IMG/VR virus record: IMGVR_UViG_3300046010_008128
Location: 1-21,756 of that record
Strand: one strand, 5' to 3'
Source of the DNA: a virus
DNA length: 21,756 nt
The first letter of the stretch is position 1. Each line of letters begins with the position of its first letter. Position numbers and translations under genes: made by a program. The notes under the pieces are model-generated. The model did no database searches. It saw only the letters and a program-made list of their open reading frames with translations, and had not been told where the DNA came from. Shown piece by piece: positions 8,152 to 13,755 of the stretch.

Positions 8152-8598
8152 TTATTCTAATTTTGTTACTGCTAAGTCGTCGACTGTGATAGTTTTAATT
8201 AATTTTAAATTTTTTTCAATTTGTTGTTTATTTACGATGTCATCAAACACATAATTAATAACATATTTTCCTTTTTCAATCCAAACTAAATTATACTGTT
8301 CCTTGGTTGAAATATCATTATATATTCTTATTTCCATCTCAGGTCGATGATTACAAAGATGTAAAGTATATAACATTCCAAGAGCTTTTGCAAGATCACA
8401 ATAGGTGTTTTCGTAGACCAAATCCCATGGGCTGGGCCAATTAATTACATCATGATAATGTAAATAATGTTTTACGAATGGTGCATATGACCAAAGATGT
8501 GTGGTGTCCTTTATTGCTTGGTCTAAAGGTATAAGATTAAGTTTTTGTCGAAAATCATACCAAAAGCGAAGCCGTTCGCTTGGGTTTAAATTCCACAT
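8152..8598 (-). CDS. Conserved-looking protein of unknown function upstream of nrdA
   Basis: A protein of 148 residues that starts MWNLNPSERLRFWYDFR and contains aromatic-rich stretches such as PSPWDLVYENTYCDLA, a His-rich segment (residues 44-49, HYLHYH), and a beta-type C-terminal half. It has no membrane helix or signal peptide. It lies 14 bases upstream of nrdA, so it is probably the first gene of that transcript or the last of the preceding group. I do not recognise a domain. Position beside nrdA suggests an early or middle gene product, but no activity can be proposed. Confidence 0.75.
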   Translation of the reverse strand: MWNLNPSERLRFWYDFRQKLNLIPLDQAIKDTTHLWSYAPFVKHYLHYHDVINWPSPWDLVYENTYCDLAKALGMLYTLHLCNHRPEMEIRIYNDISTKEQYNLVWIEKGKYVINYVFDDIVNKQQIEKNLKLIKTITVDDLAVTKLE

Positions 8599-8601
8599 GT
8601 T

Positions 8602-9141
8602 TTAGAATGATAATGTGCTGATTGTGTACTGAATATTAGCTGCAAAGGCAGTGCTGTTATCCAAATTAGCAACTAACTGAACATAGCTACCTGGACCACC
8701 ACCCCCAACACCAATGGCTTCCCACGTTAACCCCACCGCTGTGACCCCATCGGTTTCGGTGTATTCTTCATCAATACTATAACTTGCAGCGTTAGCCAAA
8801 TTCCTAGCTATTTTAATCCACCCAACTCTAGTACCAATATCTCTTGTTGCTGCGTACTGAACATAAATGGCTGGTTTATTATAATCTACAATACCAGAAG
8901 CTAAATTTGCTGTAGTGTTAGCACTGATAGCCTGAGTATAAACAGTATAGCCTGGTATGTTACTGTGTTCTGTTAAGATTTCTGTGTTGCCGATTTCTGG
9001 AGCACCTTCGGATAAGGTACCATTACCAATGTATAATTTTCTAGTATCAACGCTCCAACCTAACTCAGCAGTAGCCAGTTGGGGTAAATCTGTTTGAACA
9101 CCATGTCTATGTTTTACTTGAGAAATTTGTACAATAGCCAT
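8602..9141 (-). CDS. Fibre-type virion protein with Mtd-like N-terminal module
   Basis: A protein of 179 residues. Residues 8-41 (HRHGVQTDLPQLATAELGW followed by SVDTRKLYIGNG) look like the small N-terminal beta module of phage receptor-binding proteins, of the major tropism determinant N-terminal type, which attaches a fibre protein to the virion. The remainder is rich in Ala, Thr, Asn, Tyr and Gly with beta-strand periodicity, and ends in a probable trimer-type beta domain. The protein encoded at 21167-21628 has a related WYDPITNTIRVGDG segment. The role in host attachment is inferred. The start has only a weak GGA upstream, and a CTAAATA sequence just before it is a poor match to a late promoter. 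Confidence 0.75.
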   Translation of the reverse strand: MAIVQISQVKHRHGVQTDLPQLATAELGWSVDTRKLYIGNGTLSEGAPEIGNTEILTEHSNIPGYTVYTQAISANTTANLASGIVDYNKPAIYVQYAATRDIGTRVGWIKIARNLANAASYSIDEEYTETDGVTAVGLTWEAIGVGGGGPGSYVQLVANLDNSTAFAANIQYTISTLSF

Positions 9142-9165
9142 ACTTAAATATCCAGTTTTGTATAT

Positions 9166-9849
9166 TTAGCTTGTAACATAATATTGTTCTACCCTGCGTA
9201 ACCATTGGTCTGTCCAGTGTTCAAATTCAGTTTCCTTAATTTCGAATTCTTGGTACTGATTATCTGCACTGCACATCAATATTACCCCAGTATTGATATT
9301 AGTGTTATATGTATTGTTATGTGCCATGGCATATGCAGCCAATTGAATAAAGTAATCGTCGATCCATTCTTTTTTCTTTGGCTTATTGGTTTGCTTGAAA
9401 TCTAAAATTGCAGCACGATTTTTCCAAACTCCAATACAATCAGTTGTACCCGCATATAATCCACTGTAATAGACAGGAACTTCTACACCCCAAAACTCTG
9501 TGATGTTTTTAGCCAATCCTTCAAAAATTATCACATTGGCCATGCTGTGACTTTGCTGGCTGAAAGGGTTGGTTCCTGGCATACCAATTTCACCTTCCTT
9601 AACATAAGTTTCTAACCACTTGTGCATTCTGGTGCCTCGACTACTAGCTTCGGTACTAATTTGTTGTGCTTGTGCAGTTCCTACTCTGCGTTTCCAATCT
9701 GCTAGTGCCTTTTTCTTTTCCTCGGGCTTGGTTGCGTCTAAGATTGTAGTAACACTGGGAACTTTAGTTCCGTCTGGCAGACAATAATGCCGTTTACCAT
9801 TAACTGTAGTTCTATCAACAGCTTTATATTCAAATTTTTGTAGTAACAT
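9166..9849 (-). CDS. PD-(D/E)XK superfamily nuclease (Cas4/RecB-like exonuclease)
   Basis: A protein of 227 residues with the full motif series of the PD-(D/E)XK fold: PSVTTIL near residue 31, RGTRMHKWLE with His76, a Glu at 118 or 123, GTTDCIGVW with Asp137, ILDFKQT with Asp150 and Lys152, and QLAAYA with Gln169. These match RecB-nuclease-like and Cas4-like enzymes, which digest DNA ends with Mg2+. I see no four-cysteine Fe-S cluster pattern of Cas4, so it is probably a plain exonuclease for recombination, DNA processing or host DNA breakdown. The start ATG lies directly after the iscA stop codon (TAAATG), so it is cotranslated with the isc genes. Confidence 0.87.
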   Translation of the reverse strand: MLLQKFEYKAVDRTTVNGKRHYCLPDGTKVPSVTTILDATKPEEKKKALADWKRRVGTAQAQQISTEASSRGTRMHKWLETYVKEGEIGMPGTNPFSQQSHSMANVIIFEGLAKNITEFWGVEVPVYYSGLYAGTTDCIGVWKNRAAILDFKQTNKPKKKEWIDDYFIQLAAYAMAHNNTYNTNINTGVILMCSADNQYQEFEIKETEFEHWTDQWLRRVEQYYVTS

Positions 9850-10170
9850 TTAAACTCTGAAACTCTCTCCGCAACCGCAACGGTCACGTTCATTTGGATT
9901 TATAAACTCGAAACCTTCATTCAAACCTTTTTTAACCCAATCAATTTCTAGCCCTGTGAGATAAACACTACTTTTTGGGTCAATAAAAATTTTACAATTT
10001 TTCAAATTGTAACATTGATCTTCAGACTGAGGTTCATCGACAAATTCTAATACGTATGCTAAACCACTGCATCCAGTAGTTTTCACACCCACTCTTAATC
10101 CGATGCCTTTACCGCGTTTATTAAGGTTTAATTTAATTTTTTCAGCTGCAATATCAGTTAATTGAATCAT
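9850..10170 (-). CDS. iscA: A-type iron-sulfur carrier IscA
   Basis: A protein of 106 residues, normal for IscA and close to the E. coli protein throughout. The three cluster-binding cysteines are Cys34 (TTGCSG), Cys98 and Cys100 (CGCGESF), and the LEFVDEP and KGLNEGFEF segments are typical. IscA accepts iron or Fe-S clusters and hands [4Fe-4S] clusters to target enzymes. The start lies 17 bases inside the end of iscU, so the two are translationally coupled. No other isc gene (iscS, hscA, hscB, fdx) is visible in the window, so the phage must use the host's cysteine desulfurase. Phage copies of isc genes are unusual auxiliary metabolic genes. Confidence 0.95.
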   Translation of the reverse strand: MIQLTDIAAEKIKLNLNKRGKGIGLRVGVKTTGCSGLAYVLEFVDEPQSEDQCYNLKNCKIFIDPKSSVYLTGLEIDWVKKGLNEGFEFINPNERDRCGCGESFRV

Positions 10171-10420
10171 TTTTTTGTTTGTAATCTGCTATTGCTGCTT
10201 TGATAGCATCTTCAGCAAGTATTGAACAATGAATCTTAACAGGAGGTAGGGCAAGTTCTTCAGCAATTTGGACATTTTTAATCTGTCCTGCTTCATCTAG
10301 CGATTTACCTTTAACCCATTCAGTGACTAACGAACTTGACGCAATCGCCGAACCACAACCATAGGTCTTGAATCTTGCATCAGTAATAACACCATCTTGT
10401 ACTTTAATTTGAAGTTTCAT
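10154..10420 (-). CDS. iscU: Iron-sulfur scaffold IscU, C-terminal part (residues from Met41 on)
   Basis: Read alone from the ATG at 10420 this gives 88 residues that match E. coli IscU from VMKLQIKV to near the C-terminus. They include Cys in TYGCGS, the HscA-binding LPPVK motif, and Cys in KIHCSI. The first cluster ligand (PAC) and the whole N-terminus are missing. They are encoded just upstream in the same frame at 10433-10549, with a UAG in between. The ATG used here aligns with an internal methionine of IscU and has only a weak AGG upstream. Strong conservation of both halves suggests that a full-length product is, or very recently was, made. The end overlaps iscA by 17 bases. Confidence 0.93.
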   Translation of the reverse strand: MKLQIKVQDGVITDARFKTYGCGSAIASSSLVTEWVKGKSLDEAGQIKNVQIAEELALPPVKIHCSILAEDAIKAAIADYKQKNDSIN

Positions 10421-10426
10421 TACATC

Positions 10427-10435
10427 GCCTATCTA
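10427..10435 (-). other. Nine-base in-frame insertion TAGATAGGC interrupting iscU (candidate bypass site)
   Basis: Compared with known IscU, the coding strand reads CCA GCG TGC GGT TAG ATA GGC GAT GTA ATG, where Pro-Ala-Cys-Gly-Asp-Val-Met is expected. Nine bases are extra, the frame is kept, and the first inserted codon is the stop UAG. A GGT (Gly) precedes the stop and a GGC (Gly), read by the same tRNA, follows six bases later. A hop from GGT to GGC would restore the family sequence exactly. Alternatives are re-initiation at the ATG twelve bases beyond the stop codon, suppression of UAG (adding three residues), or a disabled gene. Confidence 0.8.
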
Positions 10436-10549
10436 ACCGCACGCTGGGGCACCGACTATACCGGTCCCAACGTGCGCTTCTCCTTTATCGAAACTTCCTA
10501 CATTTCTAGGGTTTTCAAAGTGATTAATCACTTTACTGCTGTATGCCAT
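10433..10549 (-). CDS. iscU: Iron-sulfur scaffold IscU, N-terminal part ending at an in-frame UAG
   Basis: This 38-codon frame is too short for usual gene callers. It starts MAYSSKVINHFENPRNVGSF and ends GAPACG, matching the start of E. coli IscU residue for residue over most of its length, up to the cluster ligand Cys37 and Gly38. It then stops at UAG (10433-10435). After nine extra bases the same frame continues with Asp-Val-Met-Lys, so halves of 38 and 90 residues add up to 128, the length of E. coli IscU. The start has a good AAGGA ribosome binding site seven bases upstream and overlaps the 3' end of the HNH endonuclease gene by 17 bases. Its last part is very GC-rich, unlike the rest of iscU. 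Confidence 0.93.
   Translation of the reverse strand: MAYSSKVINHFENPRNVGSFDKGEAHVGTGIVGAPACG
10438..10476 (-). other. Strong GC-rich RNA hairpin ending at the Gly codon before the iscU UAG
   Basis: In the minus-strand RNA, CGCACGUUGGG pairs with CCCAGCGUGCG over eleven base pairs, including one G-U pair. An inner ACCGG pairs with UCGGU around the loop UAUAG, with a two-base GC bulge. The 3' arm ends on the first base of the GGU codon that precedes the stop. By my count 31 of 46 bases at 10437-10482 are G or C, far above the surroundings. No U-tract follows, so it is not an intrinsic terminator. It lies where T4 gene 60 has its 5' stem-loop relative to its take-off codon. Confidence 0.7.
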
Positions 10550-11144
10550 AATATTTTCCTTTTATTATTCTAATAAATGCCATAGACTGATTAGCATGCC
10601 ATTTGGCTCTATTGTCGTGTGCTTTTAAAAATTGTATATTCTTTATGTCGCCTAGTAAAGCAGCAGGTATACCTAATTCAAATCCTTGTTTAATAGAGAC
10701 TATATGATCAATTTGATAATCTGTTTTGTATTTGCCAAATTTTGGTAAAAAATGCCCGTCTGCTTTTAACTTTTTTATTGTTCGATAAGTTGTTTTTCTT
10801 ACTTCACTTTTATATATTTGAAATTCAGTTCTAACTGAATCAGATTTTTTTGGTCTTAAATTATTGAGTTTACCGTCAGCATTTGGATTATTTTCTTTCC
10901 ACCGTATACTCTGTAACACATTTTTCTTTCCTTTATTCCACCCATGTCCTTTTTTTAAACCTGACAAGTTTTGTTTAGATTTTTGTTCTGTTGAAAGTTT
11001 TATTCCTTTATTCCAGGGTTCATATTCACCCCTATTTAGAGGATTCTTACAAACGGTAGAACAAAATAATAAAAATCTGGGTCTAGTAGAAAATAAGTTT
11101 CCGCAAAACTTACAATTTTTCGTGACTCCATATTTGTGTTTCAT
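10533..11144 (-). CDS. HNH homing-type endonuclease with N-terminal zinc finger and NUMOD3-like region
   Basis: A protein of 203 residues. Residues 11-32 form a zinc-finger pattern (Cys11, Cys14, Cys28, Cys32). Residues 43-74 hold two WNKGxK motifs around STEQKSKQNLSGLKKG, as in the NUMOD3 DNA-binding repeats of phage homing endonucleases. The C-terminal third has an HNH site: IDHIVS (His147), Asn169, and KAHDNRAKW (His176 to Lys181). Such enzymes nick or cut a specific site and spread their own gene. It is free-standing between the gene at 11187-11567 and iscU, and its last 17 bases overlap the iscU start, as expected for a mobile insertion. A late promoter and a hairpin enclose its start codon. 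The iscU insertion next door could be related to its target site. Confidence 0.9.
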   Translation of the reverse strand: MKHKYGVTKNCKFCGNLFSTRPRFLLFCSTVCKNPLNRGEYEPWNKGIKLSTEQKSKQNLSGLKKGHGWNKGKKNVLQSIRWKENNPNADGKLNNLRPKKSDSVRTEFQIYKSEVRKTTYRTIKKLKADGHFLPKFGKYKTDYQIDHIVSIKQGFELGIPAALLGDIKNIQFLKAHDNRAKWHANQSMAFIRIIKGKYYGIQQ

Positions 11145-11152
11145 ACAAATAT
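11130..11152 (-). promoter_or_regulatory. Hairpin holding the start codon of the HNH endonuclease in its loop
   Basis: The coding strand reads ATATTTGT, then ATGAAAC, then ACAAATAT: a perfect eight-base-pair stem whose seven-base loop starts with the AUG. The 5' arm overlaps the late promoter. Long read-through transcripts would fold and hide the start, whereas a transcript begun at the late promoter would start at about the AUG and lack the 5' arm. T4 homing endonuclease genes such as I-TevI use this kind of early-off, late-on switch. The stem is AU-rich and moderate in strength. Confidence 0.55.
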
Positions 11153-11157
11153 TTATG
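11150..11157 (-). promoter_or_regulatory. Candidate late promoter CATAAATA for the HNH endonuclease
   Basis: CATAAATA on the minus strand matches the NATAAATA late octamer at seven of the eight T4 consensus positions. It ends five bases before the start codon, so the transcript would begin at or next to the AUG and be nearly leaderless. It could also feed iscU and iscA. A small GC-rich hairpin (TCGG paired with CCGA, 11158-11169) lies just upstream. Confidence 0.55.
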
Positions 11158-11186
11158 TCGGGGCTCCGATTTGTGAGTTTAAGAAG

Positions 11187-11567
11187 TTACTTTTGTCTAC
11201 GTTTTAGAGCACGGTCAGCCATTTTGCTTACTTTTTCTTCTGGATTTTCGGCTGCAGATTTAACTTCATCTGGATTGTTTGCTGTGGTTTGTATTTCAGT
11301 TTTAAATTTGATTTTTTCGGGGGTTATATTTGCCAACAATTCCTTCATGGCAGAATCTTGTTCATTGGCATCGATTAAATCCTGATATTCTATATTAGTA
11401 AGACCAGTATTACGAATATATCGTAAAATCATGGCTGTTGGCAGTTCGGATGGAATTTCGTCATCCATTACTCTTTTATGAAGAAGGGCTAAGACTGTGA
11501 CAATATCAGCCACTCGACTATTATAACTGTCGCTAAGATCTTCCCAAATGAAATCAGTTGCTCGCAT
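11187..11567 (-). CDS. Small acidic/basic mixed protein of unknown function
   Basis: A protein of 126 residues. It starts MRATDFIWEDLSDSYNSRVAD. The middle has helical character with SELPTAMILRYIRNTGL, and the tail (about 90-126) is highly charged and ends KMADRALKRRQK. It has no membrane helix. Its start overlaps the stop codon of the 226-residue gene by one base (TAATG), so the two are translated together. The charged, probably flexible C-terminus follows a compact helical N-terminus. I recognise no domain. It is the last gene before the HNH endonuclease insertion. Confidence 0.75.
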   Translation of the reverse strand: MRATDFIWEDLSDSYNSRVADIVTVLALLHKRVMDDEIPSELPTAMILRYIRNTGLTNIEYQDLIDANEQDSAMKELLANITPEKIKFKTEIQTTANNPDEVKSAAENPEEKVSKMADRALKRRQK

Positions 11568-12247
11568 TAACGACGCTTTCTGCCCATTTCCTCATCACCG
11601 CCCGCGGCAACATCAGCTGTGGCAAATTCATCGCCGCCATCCCCAAGTTCAGGAGGAGGTAAATTTGTGCCAGGCATTGGGGGAGGTGTTGCACCCATTA
11701 CACTACCCATTTCTGCGCCAGTGTCAATGGGTTCTCCTGCCAGTGCTCTTGCTCCATTATCTAATGCGTCTCTAGCAGAGTTTAAAGCGTCCATCAATGA
11801 CTGTAACGCTGCAGTCACAGTGCCCTTAAATTGGTCAGCTTGTGCTGTGCCAACTTGATCTTTGATAGTATCAATTAAGGGAGGTAATTCCTCATTCATC
11901 ATTTTACTAGCATCAGTGATCATGTCCTGAACACTATCAACCATGTCTTTGGCAGCTAAAACTGCTTCGGCTGTTTCTAGTTCACCTTCTGTTAGATAAG
12001 TTTGATTTTCTAACCAAGAACCTAAACTTTCTCTGACCATGAGCATTTCCATGTATTTTGGATTGCGCTCAGCAGTATGTGCTCCATAACTTTTACGAAT
12101 ATAATTCAAACTTTCTTCTAAAGCATGATATAATCTTTGTGCTTTTGCATAAGAAAGATTGTCATAATCAATACGAAAACCAAATCGACTTTCGATAACT
12201 TTATTAAGACGTTTGGTTTTTTGTGGTGCAAGTTCTTTTAAGTTCAT
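11567..12247 (-). CDS. Helical protein with Gly/Pro/acidic tail, possible virion or scaffold protein
   Basis: A protein of 226 residues. Residues 1-170 look almost entirely alpha-helical, with RLNKVIESRFGFRIDYDNLS near the start and YGAHTAERNPKYMEMLMVRE around residue 60. Residues 175-226 form a flexible tail rich in Pro, Gly, Asp and Glu, including TPPPMPGTNLPPPELG, and end in GRKRR. That architecture resembles structural or scaffold-like phage proteins, but I know no named family. The start overlaps the end of the gene upstream by four bases, and the stop overlaps the next start, so three genes are coupled. The function remains unknown. Confidence 0.78.
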   Translation of the reverse strand: MNLKELAPQKTKRLNKVIESRFGFRIDYDNLSYAKAQRLYHALEESLNYIRKSYGAHTAERNPKYMEMLMVRESLGSWLENQTYLTEGELETAEAVLAAKDMVDSVQDMITDASKMMNEELPPLIDTIKDQVGTAQADQFKGTVTAALQSLMDALNSARDALDNGARALAGEPIDTGAEMGSVMGATPPPMPGTNLPPPELGDGGDEFATADVAAGGDEEMGRKRR

Positions 12248-12765
12248 AATATCTTATCCCAGATTTTCATATATTTAGCATTTGAAATAGTTTTTTCCAA
12301 TTCTCTTTTAGATTGGCTGTATTGAGCTTTGGATTCTAAATATCTAGAAATCCAAAGCTCTTTTTGAAATGTATCTTGAGGTCTGCCACTTGTAAGTTTA
12401 GACGAATAAAACATAAATTCATTAAACATTTTGCCTGCAATTTTATCTCGCTCTGTTAATTCTTGTGCCATGGAATAGTTTCTTGTTTTTTCTAATACAA
12501 TGTAAATAATGGCTGCTTTTTTGTTAAAGAAATTATGAATTAACTTACCTTCTTTTTTAACTATGTGATTATAATCGTCCGTAATATAAATTGTATATTC
12601 ATCTATTACATAATGTTGATTATTGACTGGAATCACCACCGGAATATTTAATGCATACCTTAAGTAATTAAGTTCTTTTTTAGCCCATCCTCTAATTTCT
12701 TTAATTGCTAGATCTACTAGAGTTTTCCCTAGTTCTTCTTTTATAATTGATTCTACCTTGTTCAT
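12244..12765 (-). CDS. Uncharacterised 173-residue protein
   Basis: The protein is rich in Lys, Tyr, Ile and Asn. The N-terminal 40 residues are helical (MNKVESIIKEELGKTLVDLA). A beta-type segment follows at about residues 42-75 (VVIPVNNQHYVIDEYTIYI), then a long helical C-terminal half with ELTERDKIAGKMFNEF. It has no signal peptide or membrane helix. The first 65 bases overlap the end of the 79-residue gene in another frame, an unusually long overlap for this window. The ribosome binding site is weak, so translation may depend on coupling. A later start would shorten the overlap, but no strong alternative is seen. Function unknown. Confidence 0.68.
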   Translation of the reverse strand: MNKVESIIKEELGKTLVDLAIKEIRGWAKKELNYLRYALNIPVVIPVNNQHYVIDEYTIYITDDYNHIVKKEGKLIHNFFNKKAAIIYIVLEKTRNYSMAQELTERDKIAGKMFNEFMFYSSKLTSGRPQDTFQKELWISRYLESKAQYSQSKRELEKTISNAKYMKIWDKIL

Positions 12766-12940
12766 CTTTTGTTCTTTTTAATATAGATTTATTTACTAAT
12801 TGATTTGCCATAATCTGTTCACGTTCATCTAAATCGCGTTTTGCCAATGCAGGTGTAGTTTCATCAAATCGTTTCAGCAAATCTGCTTCTTCGTTTGTTA
12901 TGGCTATTTTTAATTGCTCAGTTAATTCAATAATTTTCAT
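12701..12940 (-). CDS. Small basic protein of unknown function
   Basis: A protein of 79 residues. The first 45 are helical with alternating charges (MKIIELTEQLKIAITNEEAD), and the rest is strongly basic with many Lys and Arg, ending RTRENSSRSSN. The start overlaps the stop of the membrane-anchored coiled-coil gene upstream by four bases, which supports it. The basic tail could bind nucleic acid, but this is only a compositional hint. Its 3' end runs 65 bases into the next gene. Confidence 0.6.
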   Translation of the reverse strand: MKIIELTEQLKIAITNEEADLLKRFDETTPALAKRDLDEREQIMANQLVNKSILKRTKDEQGRINYKRRTRENSSRSSN

Positions 12941-13203
12941 TTTGATGCTAAATGAATCAGTAATGTAATAATAGCTGCAAACATAGCACCAATGATGCCT
13001 GTTCCCAGGGTAATAAGTTGTTTGTTAAAGCCACCTGATTTATTCGCGACACTGTCTTTGATTTCAACGATGTGCTCTTCTAGTGTGGATAATCGACGGT
13101 CTAAATGATTTAATTTTTGTTCCAATGAAGCATAGCGCTCTGCACAAAGCTCGACATGAGCTTCTAAATTAATTTTTTCGATGCTGGTGGGGTTATTGGC
13201 CAT
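12937..13203 (-). CDS. Coiled-coil protein with C-terminal membrane anchor
   Basis: A protein of 88 residues. Residues 15-55 show heptad-like spacing (RYASLEQKLNHLDRRLSTLE), a clear coiled coil, and residues 63-85 form one hydrophobic helix (ITLGTGIIGAMFAAIITLLI). The layout resembles XhlA-like or holin-accessory proteins of phages, in which an oligomeric coiled coil sits at the membrane face. Whether it takes part in lysis or in another membrane function, such as superinfection exclusion, cannot be told. It lies far from the lysin gene. The first ATG is preceded by AAGAGA and fits the preceding gap. Confidence 0.75.
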   Translation of the reverse strand: MANNPTSIEKINLEAHVELCAERYASLEQKLNHLDRRLSTLEEHIVEIKDSVANKSGGFNKQLITLGTGIIGAMFAAIITLLIHLASK

Positions 13204-13285
13204 ATCTTGTCTCTTATTGTTAACACCGAGATGCGTTTGAAAATGCCTAGTTTTGCCATAATGAACACCCTAATAATGCCATGCA

Positions 13286-13693
13286 TCAATAATTATTTAG
13301 TTCATCTGCTTCAATAAAATGAATGTTTTTTAATGACCCATAACTGTGAAATATTGGCAACATAAATTTTACTGTTTCATCTAACCCTGCGACAATAGGG
13401 ACCTGTTCGAAGTCTTTATAAAGATTTTCTATATTATAAATATCAGCCAATTCGCTGCTAAATCTAACACCCCAAAATGTATGTATCCCAGGAAAATCTC
13501 GGTAGAAATCCCCAAACCATCCAGTGTGTCTTTCAAAATCTAAACCATTCACTTTAACTGGGCCTTCTAGTATTAGTGGTTGCGTTTTCAAACCTAAAAC
13601 TTGTAAAACTGTTTCCCAGTTTCTTTGTTGATCACGATGCTTGTTATTGCCTCTGATAACATGAGTTTGAGTGATATCAATCAGTGTGGCCAT
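13286..13693 (-). CDS. Uncharacterised protein starting MATLIDITQ
   Basis: With the start at 13693 the protein has 135 residues: MATLIDITQTHVIRGNNKHR, then QRNWETVLQVLGLKTQP, a WFGDFYRDFPGIHTFWGVRF segment, and a C-terminal LPIFHSYGSLKNIHFIE. It has no membrane helix or motif that I can name. The frame is open further upstream to 13762, but that would place the start inside the terminator hairpin of the preceding gene, so the long version is rejected. An ATG at 13711 is possible, but a late promoter would begin transcription about there. I chose 13693 because MATLIDI looks like a natural N-terminus and the longer start lies at the promoter. Function unknown. Confidence 0.75.
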   Translation of the reverse strand: MATLIDITQTHVIRGNNKHRDQQRNWETVLQVLGLKTQPLILEGPVKVNGLDFERHTGWFGDFYRDFPGIHTFWGVRFSSELADIYNIENLYKDFEQVPIVAGLDETVKFMLPIFHSYGSLKNIHFIEADELNNY

Positions 13694-13696
13694 TAC

Positions 13697-13721
13697 AAAT
13701 ATTGTATTCATGCCAATATTT
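13697..13721 (-). promoter_or_regulatory. Hairpin overlapping a late promoter and enclosing an AUG, second instance
   Basis: The coding strand reads AAATATTG, then a nine-base loop GCATGAATA, then CAATATTT: a perfect eight-base-pair stem. The 5' arm overlaps the TATAAATA promoter and the loop holds the ATG at 13711. The preferred start at 13693 lies three bases beyond the 3' arm. The layout is like that upstream of the HNH endonuclease. Confidence 0.45.
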
Positions 13722-13724
13722 ATA
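13717..13724 (-). promoter_or_regulatory. Late promoter TATAAATA
   Basis: An exact T4-type late octamer on the minus strand, placed directly after the terminator of the preceding gene and before the gene at 13286-13693. The terminator-promoter order marks a real transcription boundary, which makes this the best supported late promoter here. It would also serve the small genes further downstream. Confidence 0.75.
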
Positions 13725-13727
13725 GGT

Positions 13728-13755
13728 AAAAAAAAGGCAGCTAAAAAGCTGCCTT
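13728..13755 (-). terminator. Intrinsic terminator after the 130-residue virion-like gene
   Basis: On the minus strand AAGGCAGCT pairs with AGCTGCCTT around a four-base TTTT loop (nine base pairs), and the run continues as eight T residues. It is a textbook Rho-independent terminator. It lies 23 bases after the stop of the gene at 13778-14170 and isolates that gene from the next one. On the plus strand an A-tract precedes the stem, so it works in the minus direction. Confidence 0.92.

Noticed and set aside
10427-10435. The iscU interruption as a frameshift site or intron
   Set aside because: The insert is nine bases and keeps the frame, the -1 reading frame does not restore IscU, and nine bases are too few for any known self-splicing intron.
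10433-10476. iscU hairpin as an intrinsic terminator
   Set aside because: The stem is strong, but the following minus-strand sequence GUUAGAUAGGCG has no U-run, and the reading frame continues as conserved IscU.
10864-11385. A 173-residue plus-strand open frame
   Set aside because: It is antisense to the HNH endonuclease and the gene upstream, is full of Phe/Leu/Ser as expected from the reverse of AT-rich genes, and matches nothing known.
13164-13259. A minus-strand frame of 31 codons starting MAKLGIFKRIS in the gap before the coiled-coil gene
   Set aside because: It overlaps the start of the coiled-coil gene in another frame, its ribosome binding site (AGGG) is only fair, and nothing else supports it. 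It remains possible.
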